Positions 34,614 through 49,193 of a DNA stretch of 64,000 bases are shown piece after piece. This stretch comes from Cephalotus follicularis (taxonomy: Eukaryota > Streptophyta > Magnoliopsida > Oxalidales > Cephalotaceae), in NCBI GenBank assembly GCA_001972305.1, contig BDDD01001791.1, positions 186,001 to 250,000 of the forward strand, read 5' to 3'. Both the position numbers and the translations under genes were made by a program. The notes beneath the pieces were generated by a model, which saw only the letters and a program-made list of their open reading frames with translations, made no database searches and had not been told where the DNA came from. Position 1 is the stretch's first letter. Each line of letters begins with the position of its first letter.

Positions 34614-35662
34614 GTAATGGCACCCCAGATACATAACGATGGCAGAGGTTGTGCACCTAAGTTGCCTGCTGAGGACGCATGCAGAAACAGTTGGAGCTCA
34701 GCACTTGCATGCACGAGGCGTTGGCGATTGACAATGGAGGCTCATCATACTGGCCCAACCTCTGCGCATGACTTGGGTGTGTATGGCACCTCGGCCGCGT
34801 GCAAAGGTGCATGACACTAAGCTTCCTCAGCACTGTGTCATACTCGCAGTACTGATGCCTCCTCTGCATTGTATCAGGTTCACAATGCCCACAATAACAA
34901 GTTCAATATATGGGGAGTTTGGCCATGGCATGGACGTAAGCGTGGCGCAAATGGAAGCACCACTCTAGTACAATGTCACACGCTCTAGTGTTCAATAACC
35001 CCCTTCCATCAGTACATAGTATTCACAATCCTAATACCCATCAATTTCAGAGGACTATTAAACACCTCCTAACCTTTCAATCATTCATTTATTCAGTGCA
35101 TTATTTCTAGCATGTAAGAGGGACAAGGTATACTATTTATAAAACATAGGCACTAAGTAGGTAATAGAACCTACCTCAATCTGGCGAGATTGTTGCACCA
35201 TTTCCTTTGCTCAGCTCCACTTTTTCCATTTCTCCTTCCTTTGTTGGTAGCTTCTCCTTGTTCATGTCTCTCCAAAATTAGCAACAACCCCCCGTCATCC
35301 ACTCATCTTCTCTATTTATAAGCATCTATGGAATTCTCTAGAATCCACTACACATTACTACTATTCTCCTTAACAAAACGGGCTGAGATTAAAGGGGTGT
35401 TGAAGTGGCCCAACTTCTCTTTCTCCATTTTCCAGCCCAAGCCTTCCTTTTCCTTTATTTCTTTTAACTCAAATCATTTTTCTTTTTCTCCATTTATAAT
35501 AAAAGGCCCAATAACAATAAGCATTTCAGAGCCCAAAGTTTCTATTATTCATTTATCAATCTGTCCCATTTCCGATTCCAGTCCAACAATGGCAATATTA
35601 TATTTTTGGACCAATTTTTTTACTCCTCAATTATTTATAAAAATTTCGGGTATTACACTATA

Positions 35663-36966
35663 TCCTCAACTCGTATTGCAGTTCTAGGTGGATAGAAAGA
35701 CCAATAGAGTTGACTTAGATTCGGGAGTTGTCATAGTTTATATGGAAAACAAATTAGTATTACAAAAATATTAAATATTATACGGTAGTTGTTATACATT
35801 TTGTTGTTACGTAATGTGATAAAATCATGCCTATTTTTATTATTAAAGTAAAAAAGAAGAAGAAGAGACTAATAACTCAGCCGTGTCAATTTAGAATTTA
35901 AAACTTTTAAACTAATCCAAGGGTTGAAATTTAACAATGTATTAATCAACCATACATTTTCATTATATCCAATTAAACAAACAAAATTAAAGACAAATTA
36001 TCTTATCCTCTCTGTTTTTACACTACATTGATTGATCTGTTATATTGACTCAGATCGTTGGAATTGTACTTGAAGTGATTTAAGGACCTTAACAACATTG
36101 GACTTCAACTACCATAACCCACACGAATTGTTGCTTTGGACTTGAACTATTAGAATCCATAACTGTTGGGTCAACCTGATAATCCGAGAGCAAATATATA
36201 GGCCCAGGAAGAGTCTCAGACATTTTTACTTTTAATGCAGACATTTTAAGAAGTTAGTAAATAGGTAGGCGCTTGAGATCAAATGTGGTAGGCCTTGATC
36301 AAAACTTATGGTGCATTTATTTGAATCTAAAGCAACATCTGATACAGTAATTGAATGGTAAATGAATAAGATTATCTTGAATGAATAAGATAGTTTAATA
36401 AATTAAAAAATCATAAATATGTATACTTTTTTATTTTAACCTTTTGAACCGTTAAATAATGCATTGTTTAAAAAAATAACGTACTATGAGGATATTTTTA
36501 TCTAAAAATTTAATATATTATTTCATTAGTGATGAAATAAAGGATAAATAATATTTTTTTTGATAAAAATAATAAATGATATTCTAATCCGATCTTTGAC
36601 TGATTGGTTAAGTATAAATATTTCAATTAAGTGCAAAGGATTAAGCATATTTAACACATGCTTACATTAATGTTTGCTAAAAAAAGTAAAGCTAAAAAAA
36701 CTAATAAAACAAGAGGCTTGAAACAGCTGACGCTTGTTGGCGAATCTACAGCTTCGGCTCCAAACAAACTCACCAAACCTACACTTGTCTTGTCCCCCAC
36801 CTCTTTAACAACACAATAGCTTATTTGGAACCACTCTACAACTCCACTTCAATGCATTTATTAGCCCTTCCATTTATTAATAAAACTGAAAGAATAAATA
36901 AAATTAAAATAAAAACTACTACTACTGCTACTACTAAGAGAGATTTAATTTGATAGATCTTTGAAA
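35663..36966. other. AT-rich promoter region of the LEA2/CC1-like gene
   Basis: Non-coding AT-rich DNA between the solo LTR and the LEA2/CC1-like gene. No repeat boundary or RNA gene recognised. Confidence 0.5.
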
Positions 36967-38175
36967 ATGCTGCACACGAAATCGGACTCAGACGTGACAA
37001 GCCTATCGTCTTCATCACCAAGATCACCAAAACGAGCCGTATACTACGTGCAAAGCCCCTCTCGCGACTCCCACGATGAAGACAAATCCACATCTACAAT
37101 GCAAGCGCCAACACCCTCCTCCTTCAACAGCCCCATGGAGTCGCCCTCCCACCCCTCCTACGGTGCTCTCCGGGAGTCGTCGGCCAGCCGCTTCTCGGGC
37201 CCTTTCAGGTCCTCTTCTTCTTCCACCAGGAAGGGAAGGAAGAGGAACGATAAGGGCTGGCCTGTCATCGAAGAGGAAGGGGATTTTGGTGATTTTTATT
37301 ATGGAACTAATAATTATGGAAACGGTTTCTCTAGGAAATGCCACTTTCTAATTGGGCTTTTGGGGTTTCTGCTTCTTTTTCCACTTTTTTGTTTCATCAT
37401 TTGGGGTGCTAGTAGGCCTTACAAGCCCCAAATCACTCTAGAGGTATGGTATGGTGTGCTTTTTTTTATATATATATTTTTATTTAAAAGTTTGATATTA
37501 GGTGACAATGAATTCTTTCCTTTCCTTGTAGAGCTTGACAATGAATAATTTTTATTACGGAGAAGGATCGGACTTGACAGGAGTCCCAACTAAAATGCTT
37601 ACAATGAATTGTTCCTTGAGGATGACGGTATACAACCCTGCTACTTTTTTTGGCATTCATGTTAGTGCCTCTCCTATCCATCTTATGTATTCAAAGATTG
37701 CTGTTGCAACCGGTGAGGTAACAACTCTGATGCTCGATGATGCTTTTTAAGTCTCAATGTAAAACATGACATGTTTATAAGTAGTAGTCAGTTTTCAATT
37801 ATTTAATATGGACAAAACTTTTATACCTAATCAATACCTATTATCATCTAGACAAAGAATGGTCACAAATAAATTTCTGTTTGTTTATGATTGCAGTTGA
37901 AGAAATACCATCAACCAAGAAAGAGTCACCGATCTGTTACAGTAGGTCTCAATGGGAATAAGGTTCCTCTGTACGGGGCTGGTGCAAGCTTAGCAGTCTC
38001 AGATGATGGTGGAGGGGTTGATATGATATTGGTGTTTGAAGTCCGATCGCAAGGGAATGTAGTGGGGAAGTTGGTCAGATCAAAGCATCGAAGGCATATA
38101 TCTTGTTCCTTGGTTGTTGACTCTCATAGCAACAAACCTATTAAACTCAAAGAGGATTCATGTGCATTTGACTAG
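36967..38175 (+). CDS. LEA2-type (NHL/CC1-like) single-pass membrane protein
   Basis: Exons 36967-37443, 37532-37717 and 37897-38175 join in phase 0 to 313 residues. The cytosolic N terminus has the family signature PKRAVYYVQSPSRDSHDEDK and a Ser/Pro-rich stretch with PSHPSYGALRESSASRFSG. One transmembrane helix lies at about residues 127-148 (FLIGLLGFLLLFPLFCFIIW), followed by an extracellular LEA2 domain containing NCSLRMTVYNPATFFGIHVS, PIHLMYSKIAVATGELKKY, RSVTVGLNGNKVPLYGAG and VVGKLVRSKHRR. The same architecture occurs in CC1/CC2, companions of cellulose synthase that bind cortical microtubules through their N terminus, and in related LEA2 proteins of unknown role. Which branch this gene belongs to is not settled. 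The ATG at 36967 is the first in frame. Confidence 0.9.
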
Positions 38176-38756
38176 ATTATTCGGGTTTCTGTAACTTATA
38201 TGCATAGCTCTCCATGTAGCAATCATCTGGGTACTGCTATTTTAAAGGCATTACACCATACTTGCTCACCTTCCGCCTGAAAGCAAGGTCTATGTACATA
38301 TTGCTTAGTATTCATATTTCATGTTCCTTGTTATGTTGAAGGAATTTCGTTGGTAATGAATAAACCAATCGTCAGATCCAAGGTAACCCTGTGATGGTTA
38401 GTGCCCAAAATCAGCAGTTAACATATTTAGAAGGGAGAATTAAAATGATTCTAATTCTAGGATTAAATGCTAATGAAGAAGGAAATACTGATGCTGGAAT
38501 ATCTAATTCCAGTCAGTAACTATCTTAATTAGACGTATAGCATGGAGAGAGAGAGTGTGGCTAATAAAATCAGATGTACGTATCACTGGCCAATTTACAG
38601 TTTCATGAACTCAATGTGAGAGGCCGAAAAAGTAGCGCATCACGTAAGAATAGCCGTTTAAGTAATCAGATTATGGCAGAATCGAACAACAAATGTAAAA
38701 CAGCAAAAAGAAAAATAAAACAAGTCATATCACGAGGAAAGACAGCATGTGTAACC

Positions 38757-41492
<2,736 letters not shown>

Positions 41493-41795
41493 TATCTCTT
41501 ATAACCCAAGTTAGTTAGATTCCTAAAAAGAGTGGAGTATTTCATAATTTATTATTTGGGCTGCAATTTATTTTGAAGGGCTGTCAAATGTGGCACTCAA
41601 TATATTTACTATAAAACATGTTAAATGGTAGAATAACATTAATAAAAGGGCAGAGAAGTGATGTAACATAAAATAAAACCAGGTAAAATGGATGATCGGT
41701 TATAAAAATTGTCAAGGAAATATTAAAAATAGTATAAAACCTACTAAAATGAATTGTTAAAAAAAGTACTAAATAAAATCATTAAAATTTTTAAC

Positions 41796-42682
41796 TGTTG
41801 ATACAGAAATCCTTCTCTCAACAGTATCCTACGTGGAGGACTTTGATTTGTTAAGAGAAACGCTTGTCACTGATGCCTGTGAGGAAGAATGTGATCTCGG
41901 ACACCTGCACAAGGTAACAAAAATGGTGGAAGTCCAGGAGGTTGTTCTCCCGGGGACACTCCGACGCTCAAGTTAGTCAAGTGCAGATGAAATATTATAC
42001 TCTCTTGGATGTAAAAATTGCTGACCTTTGTTCAGTGTGTTGAACTTGTATTTATAGTGGATTGCTGTAACTGGATGAGCGTGTGAATGGATGTGAACGT
42101 TATCCCCTAGGAAGTGCCGAGGATCTCGGACATTCCCTTATCTCCGCCTATAATGTCGCTGCTTTCCTTTGGTAGTAGTTGATTTGAATTCTATCTCAGT
42201 GTTTGGATAAGTAAAGATCTCTTAGAATCTTGGTAATGATTATCCTCTTATCTCCTAGATAAGGTAGAGGTCCTCCTCTATAGGATGATGTGTTTGCAGA
42301 AAAAAGAGAATCTCTGCTATGGTTCCGAGGATGGAACAGGTGCAAGTTCATCCGAGGATCAGGTCCTCCACTTCTGTATACAGGAGACCGTATCTTCCGT
42401 TCTCCACCTATGAAATACCTTGGGCCGTGGGAGTCCTCGACCCTCACGCCGTGAAAGTGGTCTTTTGACCTTGAGTCCGAGGAGTGTTCTCGGACTTGTG
42501 GTCTCAGTGCGTTGTACTCAAGAAATAATGAACTTTATGTCTTGGTCCGAGACGGCCATCCTTTGCCATGAGTGTGGTCCTCGGCACGGCTTACTGATAA
42601 GCCTTTAATCCTCCATGGACAGTTGGTCAAGTCTCCTGTGGACACGTGTCCTTGCTTTTATAAGTATATTTTTCCTCCATCA
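41796..42682. mobile_element. Candidate solo LTR (887 bp)
   Basis: Begins TGTTGATACAG and ends CTCCATCA, flanked by TTAAC (41791-41795) and TTAAG (42683-42687), a possible 5-bp target duplication with one mismatch. It is more GC-rich than its surroundings, repeats TCCGAGGA and CTCGGAC words, and has a TATA-like TATTTATAG near 42051. No coding domain. The orientation is not decided; it may be another class of repeat. Confidence 0.55.
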
Positions 42683-42933
42683 TTAAGAGTCTTTAGTATT
42701 TTGATATTTTAATTAATTTTTAAAAAATAAAAAACTTACTGAAATTGGTAAATAAAAGAGATATTAAAAAAAAAATCCTATTTTGATTTTTGAGTATATA
42801 CAACAAAAATTGTTCCCCTAAAAAAAGATAAAATGAAAAATAGTTTATCAATAATGATAACGAAAATAACAAAACAGTCAACAGTATAGCACCAAGCGCA
42901 GTGAAACACTGCAGTTGCAGCAGTAAAGCGTGG

Positions 42934-45900
42934 ATGGCGCGAGGCCTAAATGTCTGCTTACAAACCAGAGTCACCTCCACCTTCCTTGCAAAACCCATTT
43001 GCAAAAAGATCCTATATCTATCCGACAAACATAAACGTCTATATGTAGCCCACTATCACCCTTCAGCTCGCTTCTTTTGCAAGTGTTCACTAGCCCATGA
43101 CCAACAACAACCAATTGACATGTCCAAATACAAGGATTCCTTCTCAAAGCGCATGGCTTTGGCCGGCCTCAAACCCCACCATCGCATCGGTCAGTCACTT
43201 GTCCTATATAAGAATTCCAATGTTGTTCTTTTACTACGTGCAAAAAGATCGATTTTTTTCTTCTTTTTTCAAAGCTTTGGGAGTGTCTGGTGGCCCTGAC
43301 AGTATGGCGCTTTGCGTTTTAACCACGAATTGGAAAATTGAGGGACTTCTTGATGGTGTTAACCAGACTGGGGGTTTCGTTGATGGGCTATTGGCGATTA
43401 TTGTGGATCATGGGTTGCGTGCAGAGAGTAAACAGGAGGCAAATATCGTCTCTAGTCGTGTTTCTCGAATGGGTATTTCGTTTTTAAACATTTGTTGTTG
43501 TAGTATATGTTAATTATCAGAAGGAATGAAAGAACAAAAGAAAATTGTTGTAGTTTAAGAAGTATTTTGGGAAAAGCAGATGGCTAAAATCAGTTTTGTG
43601 TAGGAATCAGGTGTGAGACTGTCCGTTGTGATTGGCCAGAGGGTAGGCCTAAGCAGGGCCACTTGCAAGAAGCAGCTCGTGACATGAGGTGGTGTTTTAG
43701 TAGTGTAACCGTAAATTGCCTGTTGTTTCCACATTGTTATAAGTCATCCTTTTTTGGATATAAATGCTTTAGCTTTATGGTTTTATTCAGTATTTGATGC
43801 AGGACGTTCGTTTATTGTGAGTTGTTTCTAATTGTTCTTCAAATTCAGGTATCAAATATTTCAGGACATTTGCATTCAAAACCAGATTGGTGTGTTACTT
43901 ATTGCCCATCATTCAGATGATCAGGTTTGTAGCAGCATTAATATAACTTTCTGTTTACATATCTGCATAGATTTACAGGTTTTGATGCATGAAAAATGGT
44001 GTAAGCTTGGAATGTAAATGCTCAAGATTAGTTAAGTCAAAATGAAAATATGTTATTAGCTTGCGTTATAGTTTTGTGGAGTTTTCTGATTTGAATGGAT
44101 CTCAACTTTGATGGAATTTAGTAGACATTAGATATTTATTGATTTAAGTGGCATTATGCAGGCTGAATTATTTGTGGTAGACAATTGCGCAGGCTGAGTT
44201 ATTGGTAATAGACTATCACTTACATATATTGATGTATGAGATGCTATGCAGGCTGAGTTATTCATAATCAGACTATCACGTAATAGTGGTGTGCTTGGAC
44301 TTGCTGGCATGGCATTTACTTCCCAAATATTCTCCTCAAGGCCACATTCTTACAGTGAAAGTTCGAAGAATCATAGTATTCTTCTAGTGCGACCCCTACT
44401 GGATTTTGCAAAAGAAGATATGTACAAGGTTGGTTGAAGGGAAAGAATGTATTAAATATGATTGATGCTTTAGTCTGACATAAATCATTGTTATATTAAT
44501 TCTACTACCGGTGCCTGTGTTGGTTTTTTAATTTAATATTGCAGATATGTCAAGGTGGAAATCAGGATTTTGTGGAAGACCCATCTAATCGAAGTCCATT
44601 ATTTGCACGGAATAGAATTCGAATGTCATTAGGAAATATTTCATCATGTGAGTTTGTGATAAATGTGGCATTTAGGTAGCTTAATATATCTAGTTTATGT
44701 AAGGTCAAAAGAGAATTCATTTTACTTTAATTTACTTTTCTTCTATAATGATACCTTTCACTTGCTATCCTGCTGGGTGGCAAAAAGTTGAGTTTTTCAA
44801 TGCATTGCATTATATACTAATGTCATTGTAATGAGGTATGTAGTGTATTCCATTTTGTGGTTTAGTGTCTTGATCTTATGTGCAAACCAGACATTGTGTT
44901 TTCTAATGACCAGCCTCCTACATTTCAGGTATCTTCAAATCTGAACTACAAGCACTTATATCTGCCTGCAGGAAAACTCGTTCATATGTGGACCATATTT
45001 GTCGTAATTTAATAAGACAGGCAGTGACCATCACGAATGTAATCATTTTCTAGGCTTTGACACCTTTTCATGTTTCTGTCCCCTAATTTTTACATTTGAA
45101 TAATTTAAATGTTTTGAGTGAAATTTATTGCCTCTGGCAGGAAGGTTATGCTATTATCGATTTAGAGACTCTAAATCCATCGAACACTGAGGACATATGC
45201 CTCTCGAAATTCATTGCCTTGGTTTTACAGGTATCTTTTTTTTTAATTAAAGAAAAAAAAAATTTGTCTGACACCTTAATCATTGTTGTTGAGGACCCTT
45301 TTCAGTTTTGATTCAATTCTAAATGGATTCTGTTGTAAATCCTGCTTTGATCTCAATATGTCAGTTTATCTCACAAAGGCACAGGCCAGTTCGAGGTGGT
45401 GCGTCAAAATTGCTTTTGGACTATATACGCACATGCCCATGCAAGGTACCTTTAACCGCTTCGCTGCTCCGTTTCTTATTCGGTTATTGATGTAAGTTGT
45501 TCTCTGTGACTGTTGCATTTGCAACCCACTCTTTATCTTGCAACTTTGACTGACATGTCCACACTCATGGTTTAAATCATAAGCCAGAGGTAGGATTTTG
45601 GTGTGGTGCTGCTGCAATTTATGTGGTCTAAATACTAGCCATTTTTAAATCCATATTTAAATGTAATTATGTGTCTCATGTGTGAAAACCAGAGTTCAGG
45701 AATATATCAATATTTCCCCTTGCGGGACTCTTCTTTATGGGACCAGCACTGGGTGGAGGACAGACCTTGTATAATTCTCATTTTTACACTGAGCTTATGT
45801 TTAAAATAATTCTATATGATTGTATCAAGTGTGATCTCTTTCCTCTTTCCTGTGCTATGTATTTGTCATTATTTGTGCTTGTGCTATAGTGTGAAGTTGT

Positions 45901-47222
45901 CCTCCTGTGTCTTAGCTTTCTTATAAGCAGAAGATCTTTCTCCAAATTTTATATTCATGTTGTGTTCTGACAATCTTGCAGAACTCTCTTACTGCAGCTG
46001 GTTGTTACCTTTGTCCTGCTCCTGGCTCCAAAGGGACCAAGGCATTGGTTTGCTGTTCTGTTGATTGTCCTCTGTCTTCGAAAGTGGAATTGTTTTATAA
46101 ACACTCTAGTGAGGGTCTGCAGCATAGTATAGCAAGTGAGTTGGAGCAAATTAAATTGGATGGAAAATCATATTCAGACAATTTGGTTTCCAATGCATCA
46201 GATGTGTGTTTTTTGAATGAAGCATCTGAATCAGTTCTAAGTAAAGCCAAAAGACTCAATATTATTAGTGACTCGACCTATAGCAATATTCTTTTATTGC
46301 AGGAGGAGGAAATCAAACATTTTAAGCCTAACTATGATACCACATCTGATCATGAGTCAAAAAATGAAGTTGAATCAGTTAGTACATCTCTGAAGGAACG
46401 ACTTCGGCCTGGTCAACTATATTACTTCATGAACAGATTCTTTGTTACATGGAGAATGCATAAGGAAATTTTCAGAAATCAATTTACTGTGGAAGATTGT
46501 TGTGGCTGGGACTTGGGAGGGGAAAGTTGGCACTGTCATTGCAGTGGTTGTGTAGTTGGGTCTGAGATGGTAGCTGAGGTGCGCCACATGATTGAATCTG
46601 ACTGGCTGTATCTTGCCAAGTTGTCGCAATGTTCCACTTCAGAGAATGTTCAGCAGCAAAGAGCTCGCTTTGCTAGTGAAACAACAGAATTAATGGACAA
46701 GACAGATGCATGTCTAGATTACGTGAGATTATCAGCACAAAGAGCTCTCCGAATGTTGAAAATTATCCCGGTTGCTGCTAGACGAAGCCTACCTGTCTTC
46801 GTTAATTGTCAAGGAATGCTACTAAGTGTCCCGGTATGTTGAAGCCTTTCATGCTGATTCAATTATGACACCTCACCCATATCCTTATGCTTATATCTTC
46901 TTCCTAGTTCGTTTACATTTTATACACTCTAAGCCCATTTGTATTACCCTATTGTACCATTTTCATTCTTCTCTGTTTCCACTAAACTTTTTAAAAAATT
47001 TCCTGCTTTAGATATTGTAATAGAAACCCTGCAAATTGTCTGTGTGCTCAACATGGGCCCCTTTCTGTACATGTTTGTGATCATGACTGGCATATAAAAC
47101 CTAACAATTCATTTCTTTTCTCCTTACAGAGCATTAACTTCAAGCATTGCCCTTGTTTAACGGTGTCTGCTGTATTCAAGCCAAGAGTACCACTTGAGGG
47201 AGGTCATAGCTCATTTGTCTAG
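42934..47222 (+). CDS. TILS: tRNA(Ile)-lysidine synthase, organellar
   Basis: Modifies C34 of the organellar isoleucine tRNA(CAU) to lysidine, which changes its decoding to AUA. Eleven exons join in frame to 706 residues: 42934-43189, 43275-43472, 43604-43688, 43849-43924, 44252-44428, 44545-44647, 44929-45038, 45141-45230, 45365-45445, 45982-46833 and 47130-47222. The N-terminal 50 residues are Arg/Lys/Ser-rich and fit an organellar transit peptide. The ATP PP-loop SGGPDSMAL begins near residue 90. Further N-type ATPase landmarks are VDHGLRAESKQEA, LLIAHHSDDQAELFIIRL and the TilS signature FVEDPSNRSPLFARNRIR. The long C-terminal extension with GQLYYFMNRFFVTW and SVPSINFKHCPCLTV is plant-specific. 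Introns are short. The last exon encodes VSAVFKPRVPLEGGHSSFV. Plastid targeting is inferred. Confidence 0.93.
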
Positions 47223-49118
47223 TCTCTGGTTTTAGTTTTGCTAGTTTGATTTCTACATGTACAAATAAGTAGTATGAAGTCATGCACAATTTATTTTCAA
47301 CTTTGTATCAGTCATCTTCATTAATATTGTAGAGTTGGTTTCTGAAGTCTAGATTCTAAGCAAAACATTGTTGTTTCATTGTGGCTAAATCTTGTTTGCC
47401 TGGTGTAATCAGCTGCATTAACACAATTTATAAATCATATCTTAACCATTTAACAAATTCAATTATTTGCTGACATATTCATCATTGATAATTCATGTAT
47501 GTGATGTTTTAAATTAATTGATTATCCAACCCATCTATTCCCCTTACAACATTACTCTTTTTCTTATCATATGAAGTCAAAAAATTGATAAATTAAAGAA
47601 TAATTTTCTCTAAAATGCATTAAAAATGAAGAAGAGTCTCTACATTTCTTCACTCTGTTACAATTTCTTATATATTCAAATCCCAGCTAATGTTTGTTTT
47701 AAATTTTTAATGGGGCCGGTACTAGCTAATTTTTGCCCGGTATTGAAGAATAAAAAAACTCAATAGAAATAGAAAAAAGGAAAGGCTTGCATAAAAAAGC
47801 TACGGGGCATAAACTCATCCCCTAAAAAAACAAATTGTATTTTGGCATCAACTCTTTTAGGACCTCTAAAAAAAGTTGTCAAAAATGCATCTTTGATAAT
47901 TTTTTGTGGATGAGAATCTCTAGTGGATCTCACAACACAAACACTTGTCCACTAAACTACAACACTGCTAATTCTACAAACTAAATGGCCTACATCTACA
48001 TGCACAACTCTGCAACTAACCATGAAAGTCCATCCCTCACTAAACTCTTTGCAACTGCCCAACTGAAGAGGTATCTATCTCCTTCAAAACCCTAAGTGGA
48101 ATTTGCTTCTAATTGTTGAAACCGACTTTCTATTCTAATTCCACACTCAAAGAAGTCATGTTAACTTGAATGTTCATTGGGAGTTTTGGGTTTTGTTTTG
48201 CTTATGTTGTGCTTTTATGTGTTGCATCCCAATTTGGGTCACTACATAGTATGACTCTGCAGAGTCCATGATTGGTGTACCTTAGTCGATCAGAATTAGA
48301 GTTTAATCGATACTATTCATGTTGCCTGAGCTGTTTGGACATTGTTGTCTGCTTCTTTCTTGCTTATGTATATCGTGGAAGAATGATCTCTTTTTATAAC
48401 TCTACGTAGGTTGACATCGAGCTATATTAAACTAAAACATTCAAGTATATTACATATTATTGAATTCTTCCCGGTATCTGTGAGTTGATTATAGAACTTT
48501 CGTTGGAACTATTCAGTCACCTACTAAGAACAAGGACATTTAAGCGCTGTTCAGAAAAATAATGCACTTACAGTCATTGCTATCAAAGAAATTATGGTAT
48601 CAGAGTTTCTGAAAGCATTCAAGCAATATCCATGTTATTCTATCCATATAGATACTTCTCCCTGCAAAAACTACTCATACAATACTCATTTATATCATTC
48701 ACGACTTGTTTATTCTTGGTATATTCTTCGTGGGTTTCTCTAGAACAAGACAGTTCTTTGTCCATCTCTTGTTAGGTACACGAAGCTCAGGAATAGAAGT
48801 TATCTGCTCTCTATCAATGTCCTGGTTGCAATTTAGAAATATAATAAACTTGTAATTGTTGCTTCCTTAGACATTATGGTATTTATGGTTTGTAAGGAAC
48901 TTTCTAAAATTGCTCATATGAGTGTTTTGCGTAGTATGCACAGCCAATTCTCTTTACTTACGGCAGTCGCGTTAGTTTTATCCTGAACGTATAGATTCTT
49001 GGTATATGCCTCCTAGGTTTTATCTAGAACAAGACAGTCCATCACTACTGAAAATTCTATTCTATGGTCTCTATATACGGTGTGGTATCCAGATTTTGAA
49101 CCGAATCAAGCCAGGAAG
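47223..49118. other. Spacer between TilS and the PPR gene
   Basis: AT-rich, no gene recognised. A phrase ending TCTAGAACAAGACAGT occurs twice with variation, at about 48716-48756 and 48999-49037, a weak local duplication near the putative PPR leader. Confidence 0.5.
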
Positions 49119-49193
49119 ATGGAACAGGAAAATTGTAACAAGCAGGGGGAGAAACTTGGATGGTTTGAAAACAGAGGGTCTGCGATGTCTTGA
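49119..49193 (+). promoter_or_regulatory. Candidate upstream ORF ending in TGATG at the PPR start
   Basis: An ATG at 49119 opens a 24-codon frame whose TGA (49191-49193) shares its A with the ATG chosen for the PPR protein (49193-49195). Such TGATG overlaps permit termination-reinitiation. The transcript start is not known. Confidence 0.4.

Larger units (their letters stand above)
29569..35657 (-). mobile_element. Solo LTR, family A, minus orientation, interrupted
   Basis: On the plus strand it begins TGTAACGCCCCAAAACCC and ends AAATTTCGGGTATTACA, the reverse complements of the family A ends. Perfect 5-bp target duplications CTATA flank it (29564-29568 and 35658-35662). A second LTR is nested at 31952-34613; without it the length is about 3.4 kb. 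It has the same GC-rich core (about 30810-31950 and 34620-34990) and a tandem array at 30337-30534. No retroviral coding domain is present. ORFs up to about 120 codons overlap on both strands and have no recognisable motif. Confidence 0.88.

Noticed and set aside
26127-35662. A full-length LTR retrotransposon bounded by inverted LTRs
   Set aside because: LTRs of one element are direct repeats; these are inverted, each has its own target duplication, and no gag-pol exists between them.
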